Assembly (NCBI GenBank): GCA_002803225.1
Contig: NXFV01001625.1
Location: forward strand, 1 to 33,491
Reading direction: 5' to 3'
DNA: 33,491 nucleotides
Origin: Gamarada debralockiae
Taxonomy: Eukaryota > Ascomycota > Leotiomycetes > Helotiales > Hyphodiscaceae
The notes under the pieces are model-generated. The model was not told where the DNA came from. It did no database searches and was given only the letters and a program-made list of their open reading frames with translations. Positions within the stretch are counted from its first letter, which is position 1. Each line of letters starts with the position of its first letter. Made by a program: the position numbers and the translations under genes. Shown piece by piece: positions 22,275 to 33,463 of this stretch.

Positions 22275-22670
22275 GTCACGTGCACAGGCCCCCTCTAGGT
22301 ACAGAATCACTTCGCAGTATATCCACTTACGGACTGCCCTAGTGGCATCTCCCCTGGCTACTTTCTATATGAGCACAGGATCCTTCTCCTATGGAGGTTT
22401 TCCTTCGAAATGCAGATTGATCAATACACTCTCTTCTTAACCTAGATGCTCAATATACTACTATACTCGTGCATGCAACAGGATGAGTGGAAGAAGCAAA
22501 CATGGTTGTAGTGTATAGTACGTAGTAGAAAATAGAGGAACATGAAGAGTGTAAACTATGTTCATCATGTTAGTGATGCTAAAATGTTCACGATTGCGAC
22601 TGGGTGCCTTGCGCAGGTAGGAAGGCTGGTAGGAAGAAATGAACCCTGTTGCTGTGGATCACTAGAGCCG
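22275..22670. other. 3' region of the hydrolase, no gene
   Basis: Nothing coding is recognised; a TAGTATAGT-like short repetition occurs near 22455-22530. Confidence 0.4.
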
Positions 22671-22733
22671 AATAAGGCAGTCAAAGGATCTCGACCGAGA
22701 TGATTGCAGACATGTTTTATTTTTGAAGGAGGC
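22671..22733 (+). repeat. 63-bp direct repeat, copy 2
   Basis: This near-identical copy of 18852-18914 has G/A, G/C, G/A and C/T differences. It ends right after the codons for FIFEGG and then passes into unrelated sequence, so it is a displaced gene fragment. Confidence 0.85.
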
Positions 22734-22737
22734 ATCT

Positions 22738-23011
22738 TTGTGTGTGGTAGAGATAGCGATTGTTCGTAGATTTGGTGTCGAATCCAGGGAGGCAGGCTGG
22801 ACTTAGACTGTAAGACTCTCCTTGATATTTGTAGTAGGCATTGTGGGATGACACCCTTCCAGAGGAAAGATCTGTTCGGCTTTGTGCTTCTTAAACCACG
22901 AGGAAGGGGACTTAGAAAACAAGTCTTAAAGACCAAGACTCGCTTGCGGGAGCTAGATTTTTCGGGTTGTTGTATATCTAGGAAGGTATTTATGAACGAT
23001 TCTTCACCCAT
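22738..23011 (-). pseudogene. relic with IRHQIYEQ motif
   Basis: The minus-strand frame contains SSLPPWIRHQIYEQSLSLPH, close to the LPLEVRHQIYDALLSLPH of the relic at 23.9 kb. The LPxE of the family has become LPPW and the frame runs straight into the antisense of the 63-bp repeat, so the rest of the gene is missing. The upstream part carries a basic segment and no known domain. It is probably a truncated member of a fungal family with an F-box-like or 2EXR-like N-terminus. Confidence 0.5.
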
Positions 23012-23877
23012 GCATATATCCTGACTACCGCACTTTTAGACTTTAGATGCCATCTCTCTCGACTGCGCGATCGTGGGGTGAGTATTCCAACTTCCTTCAA
23101 CTATTTATACCAAGTTACTTTCCTTGCTCAAATCGAACGATTCTTGATAATTATAGCTTCCAGGATCGATATTCAGCCTAGAAGACCCCCCTTATATATG
23201 TAATCATTAACCAAAATTGCTATCGCACTTCATTAGGACTTCTTTGTCTTTGCAACGGTCTTCGAATCTCGACCATCCAACCTCTTTTTGCCCTTTTTTG
23301 TACTTTTTGCACCTACCATTCCTCTAAACCCTCCATGGCTTTTACAACTTGATATGACTCGAATATCTTAGACTTTTGTCGGCTTCTGGTGCCTCTCGGA
23401 AGAAATCTTCTGAGTCCACTTTCAGACTCGTAGAGTTTATATTGAAAATATTAAATGAAGATCATAACGACATCTCATGTAGCCCCTTTGGACTTCAACA
23501 TCCTCAGCTATACTATTGAACCATTGAGGAATTTTTATTGTTATGAGAAGAGCGGACTCAGCGGAGCATTCAAAGGGTGCTGGTTCAAGACTATTGAGAA
23601 AGTATAAGAGACTTCTAGGGCTGGAAAAAACGCTATGTTTTGAGAAGAGGGGCACAATTTCGAGCTACGAGCTATTATAGTAAAATTTAATCAACTCTTA
23701 GTCCAACCCCATAACAGTTCCGAGTGATCAGAGCGGACTCTTAACTCTTTGTCTTTGGAACTTTCTGGTACAATTATGTAGATTAGGAACGTTCTACCCC
23801 TACGACTTCCATGGAAATTATTGAAGCTTCGCACTTCAATTCTGAGTGAAATAGAATTTAGCATCTGCTACAACAAA
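23012..23877. other. intergenic, no gene recognised
   Basis: AT-rich, with short frames only. The interval separates two oppositely oriented relics of the same family. Confidence 0.4.
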
Positions 23878-24667
23878 ATGTCTTTCAAGCCCGATAACCT
23901 CGTTTCAGCAACGGCCTCTGCGATGAAAACTCCTCCAAACATCACAAACCTCCCCTCGAAGTCCGACACCAGATCTACGACGCCCTTCTTTCTCTACCCC
24001 ATACAATAGTTGTCAATTTTATCTTTCAACCATATGGAAAAGCGGTACCCTGTTACTCTGCCGTGAGAGGAACTCTTCACAGCTCCTTCAAACAAACCAA
24101 CAACTCCATTATAAGAGTTGGGGCCACCACACATGGCTCACCCCACTATTTTACACCAAAAGCCACCCTTTTACAATTAAATAATAAAACAATTTTAAAA
24201 TAAAACTTCATAAATAAATTTTATATATTTAACTTTACTTTTTATTACTTATATTTAAAGGATTTAAATTTTTATTTAAAATTAATAATTTGCTATATAA
24301 GTTTATTTAAAAGTCATAAGAAATCTAAGATATTTATATAAATTAAGTGATTTTACCTTACTATAAAATCAACTACAAATAACTTTTGTATTTTCTACTT
24401 AATTAAAATTTTGAATCATATATACATAAACAAAATAAATTTTAATAATAGAACGAATTCTTGTTATTTGATATAATTGTATTGTGGATTTATAACTAAG
24501 TGAAAAGGGTGCCTTTTGGTGTAAAATAGTGGGGTGGGCCGTGTGTGATGGCCCCAACTCTTACACATCGCCTTATAGCCTCTCTGGATAGTGCAGCACG
24601 CAATATAGAAAACTCCATAGAGATTTCTATTACAGACCATCGCTTAGAAATATCCACGTGGTCATAA
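23878..24667 (+). pseudogene. relic with EVRHQIYD motif, split by a MITE
   Basis: An ATG at 23878 starts MSFKPDNLVSATASAMKTPP. After a one-base frame change the sequence reads PLEVRHQIYDALLSLPHTIV and VNFIFQPYGKAVPCYSAV, up to NNSII where the MITE (24112-24563) begins. Beyond the element the plus strand again reads protein-like: RLIASLDSAARNIENSIEIS, ending at a stop at 24665. The two sides are not in the same frame after removing the element, so the gene was probably already decaying or continued to decay. The motif is typical of fungal LPxEIRxxIY families; the function is unknown. Confidence 0.55.
24112..24563. mobile_element. 452-bp MITE with about 62-bp TIRs
   Basis: The left end TAAGAGTTGGGGCCA and the right end are inverted copies matching over about 62 bp with only a few mismatches (C/T type differences such as CACACAT/CACACAC). 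Inner TIR blocks include CCCCACTATTTTACACCAAA. Both ends start with TA, suggesting a TA target duplication as in Tc1/mariner-like elements. The interior (24180-24500) is extremely AT-rich and non-coding. The high TIR identity suggests fairly recent insertion compared with the surrounding relics. Confidence 0.88.
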
Positions 24668-25839
24668 ATGGCTAGTTTAAAAGTGATAGTTTTCACGTTG
24701 ATTATGCTCAGAAAAGGAGCCAGGCTAAAGATCGTATATCCCCTTTCAGCTCTGGAATCTTTGGACATGTTCTCGAACTAGTCTTGGATTTTCTGTTCCA
24801 GGAGCTCATTTGTTGGCTGAGCTGTTCAAGACGCCCCAGATTGAGATACTCGTATTTGTACATCTCATTCACCCGGATGGCGAGAGAAACGATCGTTGTG
24901 CGGAGTGATGTAAAGGAAACTTTCGTAGAATACATACCTTATTTCGATAGGAAGGCTCATGAAGTTTGGAACAGAAAGGCCACTTTATGATCCTTGATGT
25001 AAAGGCATTGCCGGAAATTGAATGCATTGGAAGAACTAATTGGACTAATTGGGACGAGCCGCAACTTACTAACATTGTGGGCTCAGCCAATCCTAGATGA
25101 GGCTGTCGAAGGAAGGTGAACATGACGGTACGTGCGAGTATTACTTTTGAACTTGATCGAAAATATATCATAGCAGAACAAGGAATTGATTGACGTAAGA
25201 TGTGACATTGTCCAATGGCTATGTTGGAGCTGAACGACTAGTGGCATAGGCAGGTTGAGATTTGGGAAACCCAATCGGATTTTGCACATACAAATACACA
25301 AAAATCAGGAATATAAGTGAGTAGCATGCTGGCAGCTAAGGAGTTCCTTGGACGATACTCCTTTAGTCTAGTCCTAAATCGTTCATTTCCCTGAGAATAA
25401 TTCAAAGGATGGCACTTTCAACAGTTTAAGTATGAACAGTCCGAGGCATGTGATTTCTTTATTTGCCCTTCTTAGAACGTGCAGCTAGAGTCTGGATTGA
25501 AGGAAAATTCAAGAGAGGCCACGAACTGAAAGAGAAGAGGCTGAGTGCCATCGCCGGATTTGAGAAAATGTTCACTTCCGTCTTTGTCACGCTAGCTGTC
25601 TCCGGAATATCAACCATTCTTCGAAATTGAGGAATCAGCTCCTCCCAAGGACTGTTCTCGGACTGCCACTTAGCTATGGATATGGTGTGGTAAGGTGAAA
25701 ATGAACTGCTCTGGATTGAAGAAGTCGCACAGTGAATATGAGTGAGGACATCGGCTACCTCCACAAGTTTGTCTTCATTTCTGCCCTCAATTCAAACCTT
25801 CCAACAACACAACAATCTGAATATTCCAACAACGCAGCA
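24668..25839. other. intergenic, no gene recognised
   Basis: Several open frames of 60-100 codons occur on both strands, none with a family motif. Some could be old relics (for example 25459-25764 on the minus strand). Confidence 0.4.
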
Positions 25840-26720
25840 ATGGCATCGAAGATTGTGCCTCTCCAGATGACTCCAGCAGAACTCGCTGCTGCCGGTCTTG
25901 GCTTTGGTGCTGAGGGAGCTCTTCTCCTTTCGGGCTCTTGCAGCAATTTTGCAGGAAGTTGCAACAACAAGCGCAAACTGTTCTGTAAGCAGTGCGAAGG
26001 ATGTTACCTGGTCTAAGTAAGTGGGATTCCCTCACAAGACTATGACAGCCGTTCAGTTCGCATGAGCGATTTCCAATCCCTTGGTCGCTCCTCATATCAA
26101 ACGAATGACATTTAATATCTCCTTTTTTTTGTTAGTACCCACAGTCAAGTATGTCAAGACGCTCACATGAAGGTGATTGCAAATCGGCGCCGGCCGATAG
26201 AACAGGGGTCCCAGGCTGGTTGGGCTCTGACAAGGGCCAGCCGGCCAAGTCATCCGAGAAGGGGGATCCTGATAATGAATACTACCTCTAGGGAGGCTGT
26301 CCTTCTTATGATCTGCTAAAGCTAAAGGATTATGAGGGTGTGGCATATGGAAAGGATCTGGCGCTGTGTTTTGCTGGTACGGTCGAAAGTCCCCCTCTCC
26401 CGAAACAAGTAGACACAGTTGCTGATCTACTTCTTTAAGCATGTAGATCTGCGAAACGTTATGACAACCCTTCTCGCCGTTCCACAACCTTCAACAAACA
26501 AGTCAAGGCCTTGATCAACGACAATGCAGATTGCGTCGTTCTGCGAAATGTCCTTATACTCCTCCTGGCTCTCACATTTCCCGACGGAGAAGCCAGTGAG
26601 CTCATTGTACACTTGTGGTGCCCTTCTTCTCTGGCATCAAATATGTACGCTCAAGTCACCGACAAGATTGTTCCCTGATCAAGGGCCAGCTTGCAATATG
26701 CGTATGCAAGGCCCAAGGTT
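25840..26720 (+). pseudogene. MYND zinc finger-DUF4470 gene, inactivated
   Basis: An ATG at 25840 starts MASKIVPLQMTPAELAAAG and reaches CNNKRKLFCKQCEGCYLV, the first half of a MYND finger, followed by a stop or a GTAAGT donor (26017). After a possible acceptor at 26136 come CQDAH and, in another frame, HEGDCKSAPADRTGVPGWLG. The DUF4470 core follows: Leu, then TAG where the family has Trp of LWG, then GGCPSYDLLKLKDYEGVAYG, KDLALCFAG, DLRNVMTTL, a frame change, KQVKALINDNADCVVLRNV, LLLALTFPDGEASELIVHLW and a stop at 26677. Stops and frame changes show it is dead. Intact relatives are common in ascomycetes and mushrooms; their function is unknown. The antisense 131-codon frame is a shadow. Confidence 0.85.
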
Positions 26721-27852
26721 ACTGTAACGTTCCACAAAAAGGCTCTAGACCCTGGAGGGGCAGAAAAACACAACAGCATGACGTCCATCATTGACAGGCT
26801 AGCATGCTTCAATCAGTCAACTTCAAGACATACTCTCATCTTACTTCATTTATCGCTCATAATTTCAGTTTACGAAGGTGTCCCATGCATGTTCCTGCAA
26901 TTCCTTTATCAAGTTGTCGATTTTGGTCTCGCTCTCGAAAAGCTGGTGTAGAATCGAGAAGTACATGGTCACTGCAAATCCTGAAATCCCTGCCTTATCT
27001 TTTTTGAGCTACAATAAGTGGAAGGCACCTCTGGTGGCGTCAGCCCTCAACTCCACAATCAAGGCGTGGCATATTTCATGGAAATACTTTGATTGGCAGC
27101 TTGCTCTTGGCTCTCTGTTGGCAATCAGTCCTGTTGGCGGCATTGTAGTTACCTCAGGCTCAAAATGAGCATTGAGAGATATAGCACGCTGATATTGCCC
27201 GGTGGTCTGGTATCAACGGACAAGTTAGCCACATCTTGTATGGAGTGCACCAGTACAAATATCTCGAGGTAATAACTTTACTTGTTTACTTGTTGAATAG
27301 AGGTTGGATGGCATTAAAAATTGGCAGAGCCGGCTGCCTCATTGACAGCCCTAGTGTGGCATTGTGGAGCTGGATCATGTGATTGAGCTTTCCGCTTGCG
27401 GATTAGCCTCTTAACTAGATTAGATTTCGCACGCAGCGCGTAACCAGGATAAAACAACTTGCCTCTCATACAATTCAAGCCCCCTACAGCTTCCTGCAGC
27501 ATTTAACAAAACCGTCGTTTCGCATTCAAAAAAACCATTGTAAACTGCAGAATGCCATAGTGGAGGGGGGGAAAGGGGGGAATGCCGGCGGCTCAGCTTC
27601 CTATTTGACGATGGCGGGTGACTTGCGCATCAATCGTACCACAACATTGTCAAGCGATATGCAGATCCAGGAATCCTGTTAAGATCCGGGTATCCGGAGG
27701 CCAGTAACTACCTTACCGACAATAGGATTTTTCGCGAAAACTAAAAATCACGAAAAACCGAATACTCACGATTCCTTTACCTTTTACAGTCGTACAACAG
27801 CCTTAAATAATACCTCTTTTACTTTAAATTATTGTACAAAGTATATAGAATA
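26721..27852. other. intergenic; transition into TA-rich DNA
   Basis: Up to about 27720 the base composition is balanced, with a G-run block at 27563-27580. After it the sequence turns sharply TA-rich. Short frames at 26804-27168 may be remains of the C-terminal part of the MYND-DUF4470 gene, but I cannot align them. Confidence 0.4.
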
Positions 27853-29230
27853 ATGCCTCGTTGTTTTGTTCTTCTTGATTCTTTTAAAGAGGAGATCCGT
27901 GGGTGGTTTTTTAATGACTTGCTCGATTCTACAGCAATTATAAGCTGTATATCTCTCTAATTAAATTAGCCTTATACTCCTTATATAATTAAAAGGCGCC
28001 TTCAAGAATAGGGTTTTCATAAGAGGAATAAGATCCAAGAGACTTCTAAGCTATACTTAAGGATTATAGTACTCTTTTAGATGTCTTATACTAATAGGAA
28101 TATCGTATAATAACTTTAAAGAGATAACTTAAGAATACTTTTTAAAAGACAAGTTACTATAATTAAGAAAAAGATAAATATAGTCCGGAGAATAACTATT
28201 TAGGACCGTTGACAAGTAGATAAGTAACTTAAAGGCCTCGTATAATAGGAGCTTAATAGTAGGGTAATTAAAGGATATAGAAGACGTCTTCTTGAAAAGT
28301 AGTTTAAAATAAAGGGTTATATTATAACTAGAGAGAGTCTTTTTATAATTATTAAGCGACTTAATCCTAAGGGATTAGAATATTATATAAGAGACTTAAA
28401 TCAAAGGAAGAGAAAGTATATTATTCTTAGTCTAGACTATCTTTAGTTAATTAATAGGTATAATAAGTTGTCTCCTTTTGGATTTGAGATTTATATAGCT
28501 ATTGATGTATATTCTTAGTATATTATTTAGATATATATTAGGATTTCTAATCGTACAGCTCATTTAGTTGTACGATAGTACCTCCGTGTTATTACAGAGA
28601 AAGGGTACTAGCTATATATTATTTGATCTAATTATAGGAAGGAAATACTTCTTACTATAGAAGTCTATTATGCTTTTGCTTGTATAATATAAGATAATCC
28701 TTAGTTCTGTATTTCTGAGTACTAGTACTATAGGACGAGTACTGCAAATTAATGGATTAAGTCGTAGTAGTCTTAGTTATAGAAGTCTTAATTATATATA
28801 TAAAAAGTAAGTTTCTTTGTCTTATATAATAATTTTATATTAATCTTTATATTAATTATTTCTGTCTTATATAATAAAATTTTATACTAATCTTTATACT
28901 AATTATTCTTAGGATTACTTCTTTTACTTTTAGGAATCTTATTAATATAATAACAGGAATTTAGTAGATATAATTATAATACTTATAGTTTATATACCTA
29001 TTGTATAAGAGGCCGTAAGAGAATATAAAGATCTATAGAATATCTATTATATTTAAAAATAACTTAATCGTCTAAATATAGTTTTTAAACAGCTATAGCT
29101 TTTATATAATAATCTTCTAACAGGAGAATACAAGTCGTATAAGGTCTTAATTAACCTTGAATTTACTAAGACAATTAAGGATTTAATAGAGTAGTAGAGT
29201 AGGTCCTTACTTTCTTTACTATAACTTTAT
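27853..29230 (+). pseudogene. RIP-mutated integrase-core transposon gene
   Basis: From the ATG at 27853 a single frame can be followed to 28806 without any indel, interrupted only by stops that look like mutated CAA, CAG, CGA or TGG codons. Recognisable pieces: IKRRLQE-stop-GF, ETSKLYLRIIVLF, MSYTNRNIV, GYIITRESLFIIIKRLNPKG, then YNKLSPFGFEIYIAIDVYS, RISNRTAHLVVR and TSTAN followed by sites fitting a QRIESWW-like motif. These are hallmarks of a fungal integrase-core (rve, DDE-type) transposon protein. A GTAAGT...TTAG intron (28807-28912) then leads to DYFFYF, VYIPIV and a final region near 29200. The element boundaries are not identifiable. RIP as the cause is inferred from the mutation type. 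Confidence 0.85.
28821..28908. repeat. tandem duplication inside the transposon intron
   Basis: Two adjacent units of about 45 bp, each starting CTTATATAATAA and containing TACTAAT/TATTAAT twice around CTTTATA. The intron thus has four branch-site-like motifs before its acceptor. Confidence 0.75.
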
Positions 29231-32200
29231 TAATAGTAATACTTTAATCCCCTATATAACAATTATAGAAAGAAGATAAGCTAATAGTATAAAATTAGAC
29301 GATTACCTTCTAATAGAAACCCTAGATTAGTACTATTAAGAACTAGCGTTATATAATATTAACTTAAATACTTTATCTATAAGTAATATTAGTTTTAATA
29401 GGGGAATAGGAAGTAATAAAATATACGTTTAAGTATATATATACCTTCGGACTATCGTATAACAATATATTAAGTTAGGAAATACGCCTATCTTATTAAT
29501 TTGTCCAAAACTAGAAGGTAGATACAAAGCTATTAAAGCTTTTAGAAGTACCTTATAAGATATTATTAAGTCTAATATAAACTTTATATAATAAGGAGAA
29601 GAGATTGAGATTTAGCTTGTAATTAAGTAAGTATATCTTAAGGAATTTAAGGAAGATAAGCTAGCTAATAAAGTCTAGTTAGATATTTAAGTAGAATCCT
29701 TATACTACTTTAATAATACTTAAATAATTAATCTTTAGATATATTATATAATAATATTATATCTTATTACTACTTAATTTACTTTAATTCCTCTAATATC
29801 AAGTCTTCTTTACCTCCCTCTTAAGGGCCTTCTTATTTAGCCTATACTCTTGCCTTTTACCTAAGATTAAATCTAAATAAAATTAGCTATATAACTTAAA
29901 GTAAGCTTAATTTAGTTAATAATTAAATTAGAATTAAGGGGGAACTTCGCTCTTATACTAGTTCTTTGTCCTTAAGTACTCGGGATATAATAATAATTAG
30001 CTATATAATCCCTTGACCTTCTTAGCTAATAAATATTATTCTTATTCGAGAGCTCTTTTACTTTAAGTCTAAAATAGATTATAAAATAGACTTAAAGTTA
30101 ATTTACAAGCGAAAGTATATTAGTAAGTCTCTTTCTTCTATTATATAATAGTTAATACTAATAATAATTACTAGGCACTTTAATAATCTAGTAAACTAAT
30201 ACCCCTTTAGTCTTAAATATTAATTTTAATAAAGACAATAAAAATAATATAATCCTTTAGCTCTTATAAGACTTATAAGTTAGAATCAAGAATTCTTACT
30301 ATAAATCCTTTATATAAGGTAATCCCTACTTTATCTTTAGTACTAGCCCTCTTTATTTAAATTTAGCTAAGGTTCCTATTTTAAGCTTCCTTACTTTTAG
30401 TCCTTTTGATATTCTTAAAATAAAGGATCTTCTTTCCTTTTTAAATAAAGCTATAATAAAATCAAAGGAGGAATTTATTATTTATATTATTTCTAAGGTT
30501 AAGATTAAGTATTTATATTTAAAAGAGTCGTATAATAAAGAGATAGTAGATCCTAAAGGAAAAGAGAAAGTAAAAGGGAAAAAGCCTTATTTAATATTAA
30601 GTTCTTATTAGATTCCTAAGCTAAAAAAGGCTTAATTATAGCTTTTACTAAAAAAGAAAGAGAAATTTAACTTTAAAGTAAGTAATTTACTATTATATAA
30701 TAGCTTATACTAATCTTTATACTAATCTAAATAGGATATTATTATATAAAAAGAAGAATAGAATATTAAGAGTAAGGCTCTTACTTTATCTTCTAGTTAT
30801 ATACTCTGAAAATCTTAGAAGAAGATAAAGATAGAGATAAGTAAAGAGAAGAAGTAGGAAAGATTTATTATATAATATAATAAGTATTAGAAATCTAAAT
30901 TATAATCTTAATTTATTCGTAGTACTTAGTACCCTATCGCTAGCTAATATAACTCTAGGAAAACTATTAATATAACTATCCTTACCCCTTAAACTCTAGT
31001 ACTATTTACCCCTAAACTAATATAGTCTACTAGGAAACTTATAGTCTATTATTCCCTCTCTTATTCTCTAAATCAATTATATATCCTTTTGTTAAATAGT
31101 AATATATTTAGTATGAATTATAGTAAGGTTTGTAACTATAAACTAGTATTAGTATAAAGATTAATAGAAAGATATTTATAAAATAACTTATATTCGAATT
31201 CATAGATAAGTATTAACTTTATAACTTCTTAGATACAGTCCAAGGTACTTTATTATATACGAAAGCCTTTACCTATTATTATATTATAGATTATCTCCTT
31301 AATTAATTAAGTAAATAGAGCCTTTAGAATCAATATCTTAGTAGATTTCTAATAGTATTTAATCTCTTAAAGTATCTTTACTATATCTAAATATTAATAA
31401 TTATACTAATTTTTATATTAATCAACTTACTACTAGGCTTCTATTAATACTTCCTCTTTAGCTTCTAAAGAACTATCTTACTACTAGTCGACTTTCGAGG
31501 AGTTTTTATACTAGTTACTCTTTTAGGATTCTACTTCAAGTATGACATTTTATACTAAAATAATTAGTATAATAATTAATATAATCAAAATATATACTTA
31601 TAGCGAAGATCAAAAGACCTAAAAGTAAAGTGATTTTCGAGTTAAGGGAATTTAATAATCGCTTTAATAAGATTACTATAAAATAATTAGTATAATAATT
31701 AATATAAGTATATAATATATACTAGATCAAGCATTAATATAATTAGTAGGATTATATTCTAGGGAAAATAAAACTAAAGAAAAGACTAGAAGACTTAAAG
31801 TTTAAGCCTTAAAAGTTAGGTATTAATTAAGCGAAATTCTTATTTTTAGCCTTAAAAATAAAGTACTCTTTTTAGCCTAATATACCTTTACTTTTAATAA
31901 TTTTTTTTCTTATAACTACTAAAATATAATACTTCAATAAAGTCAAATATCTTAGCTTATAAGTACTCTTCTTATATTATACTAATTTTTATACTAATCT
32001 TATAAGTATTACAATAAACTAATTTGAAACTATCGCGAAAAGCCTAACTTTTTGACTCTATTATTACTTATTATCTTTTTAAGATAACTTCCCCTTTACT
32101 AAAACTATTAGACTAGGTAATATTAATAAAGATATTATATTAATTATTATACTAATTAGTTCTATAGGATATTATTATAATTTCTAATACTTTAGATTAT

Positions 32201-33463
32201 TAATCTAATATAGATCTTGATTCTTTACCTAGTTATAAGCGTAAAGTAATAAGTAATCTCTTAACTAATAAGTATACTATTAAGGTATAAAAGCGAAATA
32301 AAGTTATTAAGAGTAATAGTATTTATAATAAAGTTAAGAGAGTAAAGACAGTAGATTAAGGAGTAATTATATATACTAAAAAAGTCCTTAAAAAGTCTAA
32401 GGTATACTTAGCTATATTTACTATAAAACAAGAGGAAATAATTTGAAGATTTGCCTTAAAGGTCAAAACAAGACAGTATATTATTATACCTAATTTATAC
32501 TAGTCTTTCTACTAATCTTATTTAGAGAACGACAAAACAAGGATTAGAGATTAATAGTAAAATCCCTTAGTTATAGTAAAGCTAGCGGCTAATTTATACT
32601 CAAAGATAATAGAAATCTAATATAGGAGGATATCGAGTATAAGTTAGAAAACAAATACAAATATAAGTAACTATAGAAATTCAATAAGAAGTAAAATAGT
32701 AATAGTATAGTTAATAGCAAGTAAGCTAGCAATTTAAGAAACGATAGAGTTATAATATATATACGTTCAATTTATATAAGTTTTAGATTAGTATAATAAT
32801 TAGTATAATACTAATAGCTTTAGGAAACTAAGAAGATAGAATTCAAGTTCTAGTAGAAGAAATAGTATCGAAGCTATTAATCTCTTTTCTATAAAATCAA
32901 GAAACTCTTTATAAGAAGATTAAAATACTTAAAAAGAATAAGTACTTCTTATATAAAAGATAAGTATAAATTCCTACTAATCTTTATATTAATTTACTAA
33001 CTATTCTAGTAAATTTTATACTTATAATACTCTAAGTAAATACTTTACTTAAGGCGAAAAAGTAATTTAGAAGAACCTTATAATATAGGCGTTCGATAAT
33101 AAAGAGTAGATTAATCTTCCTAGTCTTACTAGCTAGTAGCCTAGTAATAATAAGTTAAATACAATAAGATTCTACTTCTCTAATTTAATAAAGGGCTATA
33201 AAGAGGCGTTTAATATAATTTATATGTTAGAGATACTATTAGATAGTTCTTACAAGCGTATTTTCCTTACTAATAATAACTTGTTCTTAATAGAGAACAA
33301 TTCTTAGACTCAAATAGCCTTAAAAGCCTTCTTTAGTCTATAAAATATATATAGAAAGTGTTTTTAAGTTTAAAGTTTATACGTAGATTAAATAAATACC
33401 AAATAAACTAATAAATACGTAATTTATTATATTCTAAGTAATATACTAATCTTTATACTAATC
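28837..33463. repeat. dispersed tandem branch-point-like motif
   Basis: The motif ATACTAATCTTTATACTAAT or a close variant occurs at 28837, 28884, 30707, 31403, 31979, 32497, 32974 and 33443 on the plus strand and at 31148-31165 on the minus strand; looser copies lie near 31560, 31685 and 32790. Plus-strand copies are often followed within about 10-35 nt by TAG and preceded by GTA-starting donor-like sites. Confidence 0.8.

Noticed and set aside
26092..26487. 131-aa minus-strand frame
   Set aside because: Antisense of the MYND-DUF4470 pseudogene, which explains the sequence better.
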